From positions 1 through 9,673 of the forward strand of contig JAOPUQ010000027.1 of the NCBI GenBank assembly GCA_025963425.1: a stretch of 9,673 bases of DNA. The letters are read 5' to 3'. Shown here piece after piece: positions 1-5,176 of this stretch (the first letter of the stretch is position 1; the number at the start of each line of letters is the position of its first letter). The notes below the pieces were generated by a model. The model saw nothing but the letters and a program-made list of their open reading frames with translations. It was not told where the DNA came from and made no database searches. The stretch is from Modestobacter sp. (lineage in GTDB: Bacteria > Actinomycetota > Actinomycetes > Mycobacteriales > Geodermatophilaceae). The position numbers were made by a program, and so were the translations under genes.

Positions 1-54
1 GCGGCCTGGGCCTCCGCGGCGGCCTGCGCCTCGGCGGCCGCCTTGGCCTCCGCC
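1..54. repeat. 18-base tandem repeat inside the coiled-coil gene
   Basis: Three imperfect 18-base units lie head to tail at 1-18, 19-36 and 37-54. The first two differ at only a few positions, the third is more diverged, and a fourth, weaker copy may follow. Each unit encodes six residues of the Ala/Glu/Gln coiled coil on the minus strand. The array may continue beyond base 1. Confidence 0.6.
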
Positions 55-461
55 TCCGCCTTCTGCTGGGCCTCGATCACGGCCTGGTCGGCGGCGGCCT
101 GCGCCTGCGTGGCGGCGTCCTGGGCCGCCTCGCGCTGGCTGCGGGTGGCGGCGAGGTCACCGAGCCGGTCGGGCAGCTGGTCGTCGACGATCGCGTCGGC
201 GGACTGCGAGGTGAGGTCCAGGTGCGCGGCGACGCTGGTGGGCTGCTCGGCGGACGTCCCGGCGGAGGCGGCCGGCTCGCTGGTGCCCAGCACGCCCACC
301 AGGACGGCGCCGACGGCAGCGGCGGACAGCAGTATCGCCGGACGCCGGATGCCCGTCGGCGGACGGCGACGCCGGGTGGCGCGGGTGGCCGGGGCCTCGT
401 CGGCGGACTGCTGGTCGGGCAGTTCGGCCGGCGCGCTGGACAGGTCGGTGCGGCGGTTCAT
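1..461 (-). CDS. Exported or membrane-anchored Ala-rich coiled-coil protein, N-terminal part (possible cell-wall hydrolase)
   Basis: Partial gene: 153 codons are visible and the rest lies beyond base 1. The ATG at 461-459 is preceded by GGAG (476-473) at a spacing of 11. Residues 1-40 are polar and Arg-rich (RATRRRRPPTGIRRP). Residues 41-60 form a hydrophobic segment (AILLSAAAVGAVLVGVLG) that could be an uncleaved anchor or a signal peptide, with an Ala-rich stretch (EPAASA) just after it. Residues 105-153 are an Ala/Glu/Gln/Lys-rich coiled coil (EAEAKAAAEAQAAAEAQA) encoded by 18-base tandem repeats. No catalytic domain is in view. The c-di-AMP riboswitch in its leader and this architecture together fit actinobacterial lytic transglycosylase, Rpf, NlpC/P60 or M23 proteins, whose enzyme domain would be C-terminal. 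The exact class is inference. Confidence 0.8.
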   Translation of the reverse strand, partial: MNRRTDLSSAPAELPDQQSADEAPATRATRRRRPPTGIRRPAILLSAAAVGAVLVGVLGTSEPAASAGTSAEQPTSVAAHLDLTSQSADAIVDDQLPDRLGDLAATRSQREAAQDAATQAQAAADQAVIEAQQKAEAEAKAAAEAQAAAEAQA

Positions 462-472
462 GAAGAGGTGTG

Positions 473-500
473 CTCCGGGGGGAAAGAGCCCGCGGCGGGC
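473..500 (-). promoter_or_regulatory. GC stem just upstream of the ribosome binding site (possible expression platform)
   Basis: On the minus strand a short stem GCCCG-CCG-CGGGC (500-488) is followed by TCTTTCC, then a C-rich run and the GGAG ribosome binding site (476-473) of the coiled-coil gene. It lies at the downstream end of the riboswitch leader, where an attenuator or ribosome-site sequester would be expected. The stem is only 5 bp and the U-rich tail is short, so a role as the riboswitch expression platform is a suggestion only. Confidence 0.25.
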
Positions 501-645
501 CGGCCTCGCTCAGACTCGAGCGGGCGCGGGGCGTGGCGGGGCGGGGCGTGCGGCTGACGGGGCCGGTCCGGCTCGCGGCATGTCCCGGGCCTGCGCAGCA
601 CTGCGGCTGCGGGCGGGAGGACCTCCGGCGCGGACGGCGCCCGGG

Positions 646-720
646 TCAGATGTGCAGGGGGGCGAAGAAGTCTCCGCGCCGGCGACTGCGGGGTGGTGCG
701 GCGGTGGCTGGGCGCGCCAT
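646..720 (-). CDS. Possible 24-residue leader peptide between riboswitch and main gene
   Basis: The ATG at 720-718 opens a frame of 24 codons ending in TGA at 648-646. It begins 25 bases after the 3' edge of the riboswitch. GGAG lies nine bases upstream of the ATG, an acceptable ribosome binding site. The peptide is basic in the middle (PRSRRRGDFFAPLHI at the end) and matches nothing I know. It is long enough to be chance in this composition. Its only support is the ribosome binding site and its position in the leader. If translated, it could couple riboswitch state to translation or Rho access downstream. Confidence 0.25.
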   Translation of the reverse strand: MARPATAAPPRSRRRGDFFAPLHI

Positions 721-744
721 CAGGCGGCTCTCCGTTCTTCCAAC

Positions 745-883
745 TGCCGCCTACCGAGTTAGCTGACGGATTCGGGCGGGAAGACGCCCTACCTGCTCCC
801 GAGCGGTGCTCGAGGGCAGGATTCACCCCAGTGCTGCGGTGGGTCCCCGGCTCGCTGCGCGGTGGCGCAGCGACTCGACGGCA
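745..883 (-). ncRNA. c-di-AMP riboswitch (ydaO-yuaA class)
   Basis: Read on the minus strand, the conserved blocks of the ydaO aptamer occur in order: GGGGACC (848-842), GGGTGAATCC (828-819), GGTAGGGC (793-786), then GCCCGAATCCGTCAGCTAAC running into TCGGTAGGC (777-749). The ends close as a 7-bp P1 stem, TGCCGTC (883-877) with GGCGGCA (751-745), including one G-U pair. A 7-bp GC hairpin sits just inside the 5' end and another stem, CCTGC/GCAGG, flanks the variable loop. This class binds cyclic di-AMP and usually turns off genes for wall remodelling, osmolyte or potassium transport when the messenger is high. Here it precedes the coiled-coil exported protein gene on the same strand, about 280 bases upstream of its ATG. 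Confidence 0.95.
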
Positions 884-933
884 TCCGGCGCGGGCTCCCC
901 GGTTGGGGATGTGACGTCCGGCCTGACTCAGCC

Positions 934-963
934 AACGTAGATGCCGTTACCGGTACGTGACAA
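934..963 (-). promoter_or_regulatory. Candidate promoter for the riboswitch transcript
   Basis: On the minus strand TTGTCA (963-958) and TACGTT (939-934) are separated by 18 bases, a fair match to a housekeeping sigma promoter. Transcription would start near 927, about 45 bases before the aptamer. A TCCCC-GGTT-GGGGA dyad at 896-909 lies between the two. Found by eye; no start-site data. Confidence 0.45.
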
Positions 964-1018
964 TCCTCGGACCGACATTTCGTCGTGATCTGCCCCGCGT
1001 TTCCTGCGTTCGGAAGGT

Positions 1019-1034
1019 CTGGGACGCATCCCAG
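1019..1034 (-). terminator. Small stem-loop downstream of the methyltransferase gene
   Basis: CTGGGA (1019-1024) and TCCCAG (1029-1034) form a perfect 6-bp stem with a 4-base loop, 27-42 bases past the methyltransferase stop on the minus strand. No T tract follows (ACCTTCC). It could be a weak terminator keeping the usp-methyltransferase transcript out of the riboswitch region, or a chance dyad. Confidence 0.35.
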
Positions 1035-1060
1035 GTGGTACCAGAGTCAGCCTTCGGCCG

Positions 1061-1708
1061 TCAGGGCATGCGCCAGACCGTGGTACGCCGAGGCCGCGCC
1101 TCGTCGACGTCGGGGACGTCGTAGGCGGCCACCGCCACCAGGCCCTCGCCGGGCAGGTACTTGCGGCCCGGGTCGCCCAGCAGCACCGTCGCCCCGCGGG
1201 TCCACGCCGTCCACAGGAACGGCAGCACCCGGCTGGTCATCTCGCGGTCGTAGCAGACGTCGCCGGCCACGACGACGTCCACCTCGGGCGGATCACCGGC
1301 CAGCACGTCGCCGACGACCTCGATCCCGGTCACGCCGTTGACCTCCGCGTTGACCCGGATCGCGGTGTGCGAGTACGGGTCGACGTCACTGGCCAGCACC
1401 GAGGTCGCCCCCGCCAGCACCGCGGCCACCGCGACCAGGCCGCTGCCGGACCCCAGGTCCAGCACCCGGCGGCCGGCGACCGTCTCCGGAAAGTCCAGCA
1501 GGTACCGGGCCAGCGCCTGCCCGCCCGGCCAGGCGGCCGCCCAGAACGGTGGCGAGTCGCCGGCGCCGACCCCCTCGGTCTCCATCGCCTCCCACAGCGC
1601 CACCACGTCGTCGGCGACGTGCACCTGGACCTCCGGCGCCAGCGGCGGGCGGGTCAGCCGGGTGTGGACGGCGAGGAAGGACGCCGGGACGTCGGGGCGG
1701 GTCGGCAC
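1061..1708 (-). CDS. Class I SAM-dependent methyltransferase, Nnt1/ETFB-lysine-methyltransferase type
   Basis: A 215-residue protein starting at GTG 1708-1706, 29 bases after the universal stress protein stop on the same strand, so probably co-transcribed. The ribosome site is weak (GGCGGG directly before GTG). The frame stays open further upstream, but that part only mirrors the usp gene. Motif I is VLDLGSGSGLVAVAA (residues 82-96), the acidic SAM-binding residues are in ASDVDP (106-111), and the post-motif GDVCYDRE (149-156) and LLGDPGRKYLP (176-186) are hallmarks of the Nnt1/METTL20-like family. The segment PPFWAAAWPGGQALARYLLD (53-72) also matches. Animal homologues methylate lysines of electron-transfer flavoprotein beta; databases often name bacterial ones 'L11 methyltransferase-like' or 'nicotinamide N-methylase-like'. 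The bacterial substrate is unknown to me. Confidence 0.85.
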   Translation of the reverse strand: MPTRPDVPASFLAVHTRLTRPPLAPEVQVHVADDVVALWEAMETEGVGAGDSPPFWAAAWPGGQALARYLLDFPETVAGRRVLDLGSGSGLVAVAAVLAGATSVLASDVDPYSHTAIRVNAEVNGVTGIEVVGDVLAGDPPEVDVVVAGDVCYDREMTSRVLPFLWTAWTRGATVLLGDPGRKYLPGEGLVAVAAYDVPDVDEARPRRTTVWRMP

Positions 1709-1737
1709 CCCGCCAGTCTGCCCGTCGGTCCGGACGC

Positions 1738-2370
1738 TCAGTCCCGGCGCCGGGTGCGGACGACGGTCACCGGGCACGGCGAGTGGTGGACGATCTGGTC
1801 GCTCACCGAGCCCAGCAGCAGGCCGCTGAAGCCGCCCCGGCCACGGGAGCCGACGACGAGGAGGTCGGCGCCCTCGGCGGCCTCGATCAACGCGCGGACC
1901 GGCGCGGCGTGCACGGCGTGGCAGGTCACCGCGGCGGCCCGGTCGGCACCCAGCGCCGCGGCCACGTCGGACCGCAGGTCGTCGAGGACGGCCTTCTCGT
2001 AGTCGGTCATCGGCGGGACATAACCCGACTCCCAGGTCGCGGGCCGCGGGGCGGACGTCATCCGCCAGGACCGCACGACGTGCAGGGGCCAGCCGGCACG
2101 ATCGGCCAGCGCGGCCGCCCACACGAGCGCCTCTCCCGAGCAGCCGGAGCCGTCGTGCCCGACGACCACGCCGCCGCCGACCTCCGCCTGGGTCGATACG
2201 CCGCTGTCGTCCACGCCCGCGTCGAGCGGCACCTGACCGAGCTCGGCGGCGACCACCTCGGCGCGACCCGTCAGATCGCCGGTTCCCGGCCCTGCACGCC
2301 CCTCCTCGGGGGTCTCGCCCATCGCCGCACTCGTCCCCTGGTCCACTCTGCCGTCGCTCACGCCGCCCAT
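1738..2370 (-). CDS. Universal stress protein with N-terminal extension
   Basis: A 210-residue protein read from ATG 2370-2368, with AGGA four bases upstream. An in-frame ATG at 2322 is a possible later start. Residues 66-207 form one Usp domain: beta strand VVVGHDGSG (68-76), then the ATP-binding signature G-2x-G-9x-G-S at residues 174-188 (GSRG...GS), ending CPVTVVR. Nucleotide-binding Usp proteins of this kind act in dormancy, hypoxia or stress tolerance in actinobacteria. A single Usp domain is usually about 140-150 residues, so the first 60-65 residues are extra. They are low-complexity, acidic and Gly-rich, with weaker codon bias over the first 35 codons, so the true start may lie downstream. 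First gene of a two-gene operon with the methyltransferase. Confidence 0.85.
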   Translation of the reverse strand: MGGVSDGRVDQGTSAAMGETPEEGRAGPGTGDLTGRAEVVAAELGQVPLDAGVDDSGVSTQAEVGGGVVVGHDGSGCSGEALVWAAALADRAGWPLHVVRSWRMTSAPRPATWESGYVPPMTDYEKAVLDDLRSDVAAALGADRAAAVTCHAVHAAPVRALIEAAEGADLLVVGSRGRGGFSGLLLGSVSDQIVHHSPCPVTVVRTRRRD

Positions 2371-2577
2371 CTTGTCCTGTCGGGCGCCGAACGGGGACGG
2401 CCGCGTCCGCTGATGGCCTCCGGGGGGCCGTGGCCGCGCCTCAGGGTTCCGGTGACAGCTTGATCACTTCGGTGCTTGATCACCTTGGATCGCGGGTAGG
2501 CGGCGAGGGACTGAACGTCGATGACGTCCTGTCGGGCCGACCGGCCCACCGGGGCAGACACGAGAGGGTGGACACAC
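2371..2577. promoter_or_regulatory. Divergent promoter region between usp and cupin genes
   Basis: This 207-base region separates the two divergent genes and must hold both promoters. No clear -10/-35 pair stands out in either direction. The one distinctive element is a pair of identical 9-base direct repeats (see 2459-2483). The stretch is less GC-rich around the repeats than its surroundings, as expected of a control region. Confidence 0.4.
2459..2483. repeat. Direct repeat CTTGATCAC x2, possible operator
   Basis: CTTGATCAC occurs at 2459-2467 and again at 2475-2483, a 16-base period (about one and a half helical turns), with TTCGGTG between them. Each copy contains the palindrome TGATCA, so each could be a site for a dimeric regulator. 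It lies about 95 bases before the cupin start and 90 before the usp start. The bound factor is unknown. Confidence 0.4.
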
Positions 2578-2970
2578 GTGGAGCACTTCACGATCGCGAC
2601 CGTGGCCGAGGAGAGCGCCGACTTCCGTCGGGTGCTCTGGACCGGGGAGCACACGCAGCTGGTCATCATGACCATCCCGCCGGGCGGTGAGATCGGCGAG
2701 GAGGTCCACGAGGACACCGACCAGATCCTCACCTTCGTCAGCGGCACCGGCCAGGCCGTCGTCGGTGGGCAGAAGAAGAACGTCAGCCAGGGTGACCTGG
2801 TCGTCGTCCCGGCCGGGAAGAAGCACAACTTCCTCAACACCGGGGTCAACCCGCTGGTGCTCTACACGGTCTACGGGCCGCCGGAGCACGCCGACAAGGC
2901 CGTGCACGAGACCAAGGAGGTCGCCGACGAGCTCGAGGAGGCGGGCAAGGACGAGCCGCCGACCGAGTGA
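2578..2970 (+). CDS. Small single-domain cupin protein
   Basis: A 130-residue protein starting at GTG 2578, preceded by GAGAGGGTGG at a suitable distance. The frame is open further upstream (from 2521), but that stretch lacks cupin sequence. The cupin fold is clear. Motif 1 is PGGEIGEEVHEDTDQILTFVSGTG (about residues 35-58), with H44 and Q49 in place of the usual His-x-His. Motif 2, GDLVVVPAGKKHNFLN (72-87), matches G-x5-P-x-G-x2-H-x3-N exactly. The tail (103-130) is charged and probably helical. Relatives are annotated as cupins or mannose-6-phosphate-isomerase-like proteins; I cannot assign an enzyme activity. It lies 76 bases before the DyP peroxidase gene on the same strand, with a large hairpin between them. 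Confidence 0.88.
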   Translation: MEHFTIATVAEESADFRRVLWTGEHTQLVIMTIPPGGEIGEEVHEDTDQILTFVSGTGQAVVGGQKKNVSQGDLVVVPAGKKHNFLNTGVNPLVLYTVYGPPEHADKAVHETKEVADELEEAGKDEPPTE

Positions 2971-2982
2971 CGCCGCCTGACC

Positions 2983-3026
2983 CGCGCCGGCCGCCCGCTC
3001 CCAGCCTGGGTGCGGGCGCCGGCGCG
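2983..3026 (+). terminator. Very long GC stem-loop between cupin and DyP genes
   Basis: The arms 2983-3003 and 3007-3026 fold into 19 base pairs: 8 bp (CGCGCCGG with CCGGCGCG), one bulged C at 2991, 7 bp (CGCCCGC with GCGGGCG), one T-T mismatch, then 4 bp closing a GCC loop. It begins 13 bases after the cupin stop and ends 20 bases before the DyP start, leaving the DyP ribosome site (near 3031-3037) free. There is no T tract. It may be a U-less actinobacterial terminator, a partial terminator that sets the cupin:DyP ratio, or a 3'-end stabiliser. Confidence 0.7.
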
Positions 3027-3046
3027 TCTGGGACAGGCTGAAGGCC

Positions 3047-3961
3047 GTGACGACGACGCAGCCCGGCATCTTCGCCCTCGGCACCCCGGAGCACTGCTAC
3101 CTCGAACTCGACCTCGAGCCCGGCGCCGGCCCCGAGGACCTGGTGCGCGGCATCGCCGGGCTCACCGGGCCGCTGTCCTCGACCGGTGGGGTCAACCTGG
3201 TCGTCGGCTTCCGCCCCGAGCTGTGGGCCGCGGTCGCGCCGGCGGACGCCCCGGCCGACGCGGCGAGCTGGACCGAGGACCTGGTCGGGGCCGGGAGGTA
3301 CCGGATGCCGGCCACCCAGCACGACGCGTGGGTGTGGGTCGCCGGCGGTGACCGGACGGCGGTGTTCGACAACGCGCGCACCGTGCTCGCCGAGCTCGCC
3401 GGCACCGCCCGGGTCGCCGCCGAGGTGACCGGCTGGCTGTACCGGCACGACCGGGACCTGACCGGCTTCATCGACGGCACCGAGAACCCATCGCTGCTCT
3501 CGGCCGCCCAGGTGGCCGCCGTCCCCGACGGTGAGCCCGGCGCCGGGGCGAGCATCGTGTTGTTCCAGGTGTGGCGGCACGACACCGCGGCCTGGGAGTC
3601 GCTGGGCCGGCGCGGGCAGGAACGGGCGATGGGCCGGACCAAGCCGGACAGCGTCGAACTGGACGAGGACGAGATGCCGGCCAGCGCGCATGTCGCCCGC
3701 ACCACCGTGGAGGTGGACGGCGAGGAGCAGCAGATCTTCCGCCGCAACGTCGCCTACGGCGGAGTCACCGACCACGGGACGGCGTTCGTCGGCTTCGCCC
3801 GTGACCAGTGGCGGATGGCCGAGATGCTGCGCCGGATGGCCGGCGTGACCGACGGTGTCCGCGACGGCCTGACCGGCTTCCTCACCCCGCTGACGGGTGC
3901 GTACTACACCTGTCCGTCGGTCGACGCCCTGGCGCGGTTCGCCCCGCCCGACGAGGACTGA
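3047..3961 (+). CDS. DyP-type haem peroxidase (YfeX-like)
   Basis: A 304-residue protein starting at GTG 3047, with GGACAGG about 9 bases upstream. It belongs to the dye-decolourising peroxidases, which use haem and hydrogen peroxide to oxidise bulky phenolic or dye-like substrates. The family signature GFIDGTENP is at residues 140-148, with catalytic Asp143. The proximal haem ligand is His215 in SAHVART, and distal Arg232 or Arg233 is in IFRRNVAYG (230-238). Length and spacing match short cytoplasmic class-B-like enzymes such as Escherichia coli YfeX. There is no Tat signal peptide. The C-terminus (FAPPDED) does not resemble an encapsulin cargo peptide, and no encapsulin gene is adjacent. 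It sits downstream of the cupin and converges with the methyltransferase on the other strand, with only 12 bases between the stops. Confidence 0.95.
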   Translation: MTTTQPGIFALGTPEHCYLELDLEPGAGPEDLVRGIAGLTGPLSSTGGVNLVVGFRPELWAAVAPADAPADAASWTEDLVGAGRYRMPATQHDAWVWVAGGDRTAVFDNARTVLAELAGTARVAAEVTGWLYRHDRDLTGFIDGTENPSLLSAAQVAAVPDGEPGAGASIVLFQVWRHDTAAWESLGRRGQERAMGRTKPDSVELDEDEMPASAHVARTTVEVDGEEQQIFRRNVAYGGVTDHGTAFVGFARDQWRMAEMLRRMAGVTDGVRDGLTGFLTPLTGAYYTCPSVDALARFAPPDED

Positions 3962-3973
3962 GCAGACGCACGG

Positions 3974-4267
3974 TCAGGCCGCGGAGCTCCGGCGGACGGC
4001 GGTGCCGAACCAGCTGGTCAGCAGGTGGCTGCGCACCGACGCCGGAAGCGCGCCCCAGCGGAGCAGAGCCGCCCGCGCCGGGAGGGTGCTCGCCGCGGCG
4101 AGCTCCGCGAGCTCACGGACGCGTTCGGGACGCGGGCTGAAGGGGCCACGCTCGGGCACACCGGCCGCGAGGTGACTGTCCAGGGCCGCCGAGATGTCGG
4201 CCTGGTGCGCAGGGTCGAACCAGCGGGGGCTCCTCGGCGAGCCCTGCGAGAGGTCCTGACGGGTCAC
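3974..4267 (-). CDS. Possible separate small gene within the 3' extension of the methyltransferase frame
   Basis: This is an alternative reading of the last 97 codons of the previous gene, starting at an in-frame GTG 4267-4265 (VTRQDLSQGSP...). From here on, codon bias returns to the high-G/C-ending pattern. The product has Trp/Phe-containing helices (RWFDPAHQADISAALDSHLA, then RVRELAELAAAS and RSHLLTSWFGT). There is no convincing ribosome site before the GTG. GATAAG at 4278-4273 could be a -10 for a leaderless message, but I see no -35. Function unknown. An in-frame ATG at 4318 is the other option and also lacks a ribosome site. Confidence 0.3.
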   Translation of the reverse strand: MTRQDLSQGSPRSPRWFDPAHQADISAALDSHLAAGVPERGPFSPRPERVRELAELAAASTLPARAALLRWGALPASVRSHLLTSWFGTAVRRSSAA

Positions 4268-5176
4268 GTGCTGCTTATCGGCAGACCGGCGGCCGGTCGG
4301 TACCCCCGGCGGAGGCATGCGCCGAGGCGAGGTCGCTGGACGAGTCGCGCCCCGCCCAGCCGCGCGCCCGACCGCCGGCTCGTCACCGCCCTGGCGCCCC
4401 GGCCGGGTCCCGATGACCACCGTGCCGTCCAGCTCCGCCGACCGCGCCACCCGGGTGACCAGCCCGGCGGCGGTCATCGCGTCGGCCGTGGCCGGCGCCT
4501 GACGCTCGCTGGTCTCGATCAGCAGCGACCCGCCCGCCGCCAGCCAGCGAGGTGCCGCGGCCGCGACCCGGCGCTGCACGTCCAGCCCGTCGGCGCCGCC
4601 GTCCAGGGCCACCCGGGCCTCGTGGTCCCGCGCCTCGGGCGGCATCGTGGCGATCGCGTCGGTCGGTACGTACGGGGCGTTGGCCACCAGGACGTCGACC
4701 CGGCCGAGCAGGAACGACGGCAGCGGCGCGTCCAGGTCGCCCTCCAGCACCCGGCCGACGCCGGGCGGGATGTTGCGCCGGGCGCAGCGCACCGCCGCCG
4801 GGTCGATGTCGGCCGCGTACAACTCGACGTCGGCCAGCGTGGCCGCCAGCACCGCCCCCACCGCACCCGTGCCGCAGCAGAGGTCGACGACCACCGGGTG
4901 CGGCGGTGCGAGCGCCGCGGCCTGCCGGACGAGGAACCCCGTGCGCCGACGGGGCACGAACACCCCGGGCTCCACCACGATCCGCAGGCCGCAGAACTCC
5001 GCCCAGCCGAGCACCTGCTCCAGGGGCAGCCCGGCGACCCGCCGGTCGACCAGCGCCGCGAGGTCCGCGGGCGTCCCGGCGGCGGTGCCCAGCAGCTCCG
5101 CCTCCTCCTCGGCGAACACGCACCCGGCCGCGCGCAGCCGCTCGACGACCGCAGACGACGGGGGCACGGCCGTCAT
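3974..5176 (-). CDS. PrmC/HemK-related protein-(glutamine-N5) methyltransferase with C-terminal extension
   Basis: A 400-residue product from ATG 5176-5174, whose ATGA overlaps the soxR stop, implying translational coupling. Residues 1-259 are a HemK/PrmC-like enzyme: PLEQVLGWAEFCG (51-63), VFVPRRRT (72-79), SAM motif VDLCCGTGAVG (97-107), and the substrate motif NAPY (166-169). Release-factor methyltransferase PrmC has NPPY. The NAPYVPTDAI form and the DHEARVALDGGADGLD block fit the PrmC-related family of actinobacteria (about 250 residues). It should methylate a glutamine side chain of an unidentified protein. Residues 260-303 are a Pro/Arg/Gly-rich linker with many A/T-ending codons, and 304-400 are a mostly helical region I do not recognise. 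The extension may be a fusion or an artefact of a lost stop codon. Confidence 0.82.
   Translation of the reverse strand: MTAVPPSSAVVERLRAAGCVFAEEEAELLGTAAGTPADLAALVDRRVAGLPLEQVLGWAEFCGLRIVVEPGVFVPRRRTGFLVRQAAALAPPHPVVVDLCCGTGAVGAVLAATLADVELYAADIDPAAVRCARRNIPPGVGRVLEGDLDAPLPSFLLGRVDVLVANAPYVPTDAIATMPPEARDHEARVALDGGADGLDVQRRVAAAAPRWLAAGGSLLIETSERQAPATADAMTAAGLVTRVARSAELDGTVVIGTRPGRQGGDEPAVGRAAGRGATRPATSPRRMPPPGVPTGRRSADKQHVTRQDLSQGSPRSPRWFDPAHQADISAALDSHLAAGVPERGPFSPRPERVRELAELAAASTLPARAALLRWGALPASVRSHLLTSWFGTAVRRSSAA
4284..4298. repeat. Perfect 7+1+7 inverted repeat in the linker region
   Basis: GACCGGC-G-GCCGGTC is a perfect palindrome around one base. It falls in the stretch of the methyltransferase frame that has poor codon bias, 17 bases before the possible internal GTG start. 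This is where an intergenic operator or terminator would be expected if the two halves were once separate genes. Confidence 0.5.

Noticed and set aside
43..762. 239-codon open frame on the plus strand
   Set aside because: It runs opposite the coiled-coil gene and its leader. The Ala/Ser/Arg-rich product is an antisense shadow.
458..826. 122-codon open frame on the minus strand covering the riboswitch and leader
   Set aside because: It overlaps the conserved aptamer, has a Pro/Arg-rich product with no family features, and is explained by high GC content.
1709..2122. Upstream extension of the methyltransferase to 353 residues
   Set aside because: The added 138 residues are Arg/Pro-rich and lie over the usp gene in another frame. 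Family homology begins only after GTG 1708.
2464..3084. 206-codon minus-strand frame opposite the cupin
   Set aside because: It is the antisense of a clear cupin gene and covers the large hairpin; no family features.
2846..3775. 309-codon minus-strand frame opposite the DyP gene
   Set aside because: It is an antisense shadow of the peroxidase, Gly/Arg/Pro-rich throughout.
3047..3961. Encapsulin cargo assignment for the DyP peroxidase
   Set aside because: The C-terminus FAPPDED lacks a Leu/Gly-rich cargo-type tail and no encapsulin gene is in the window.
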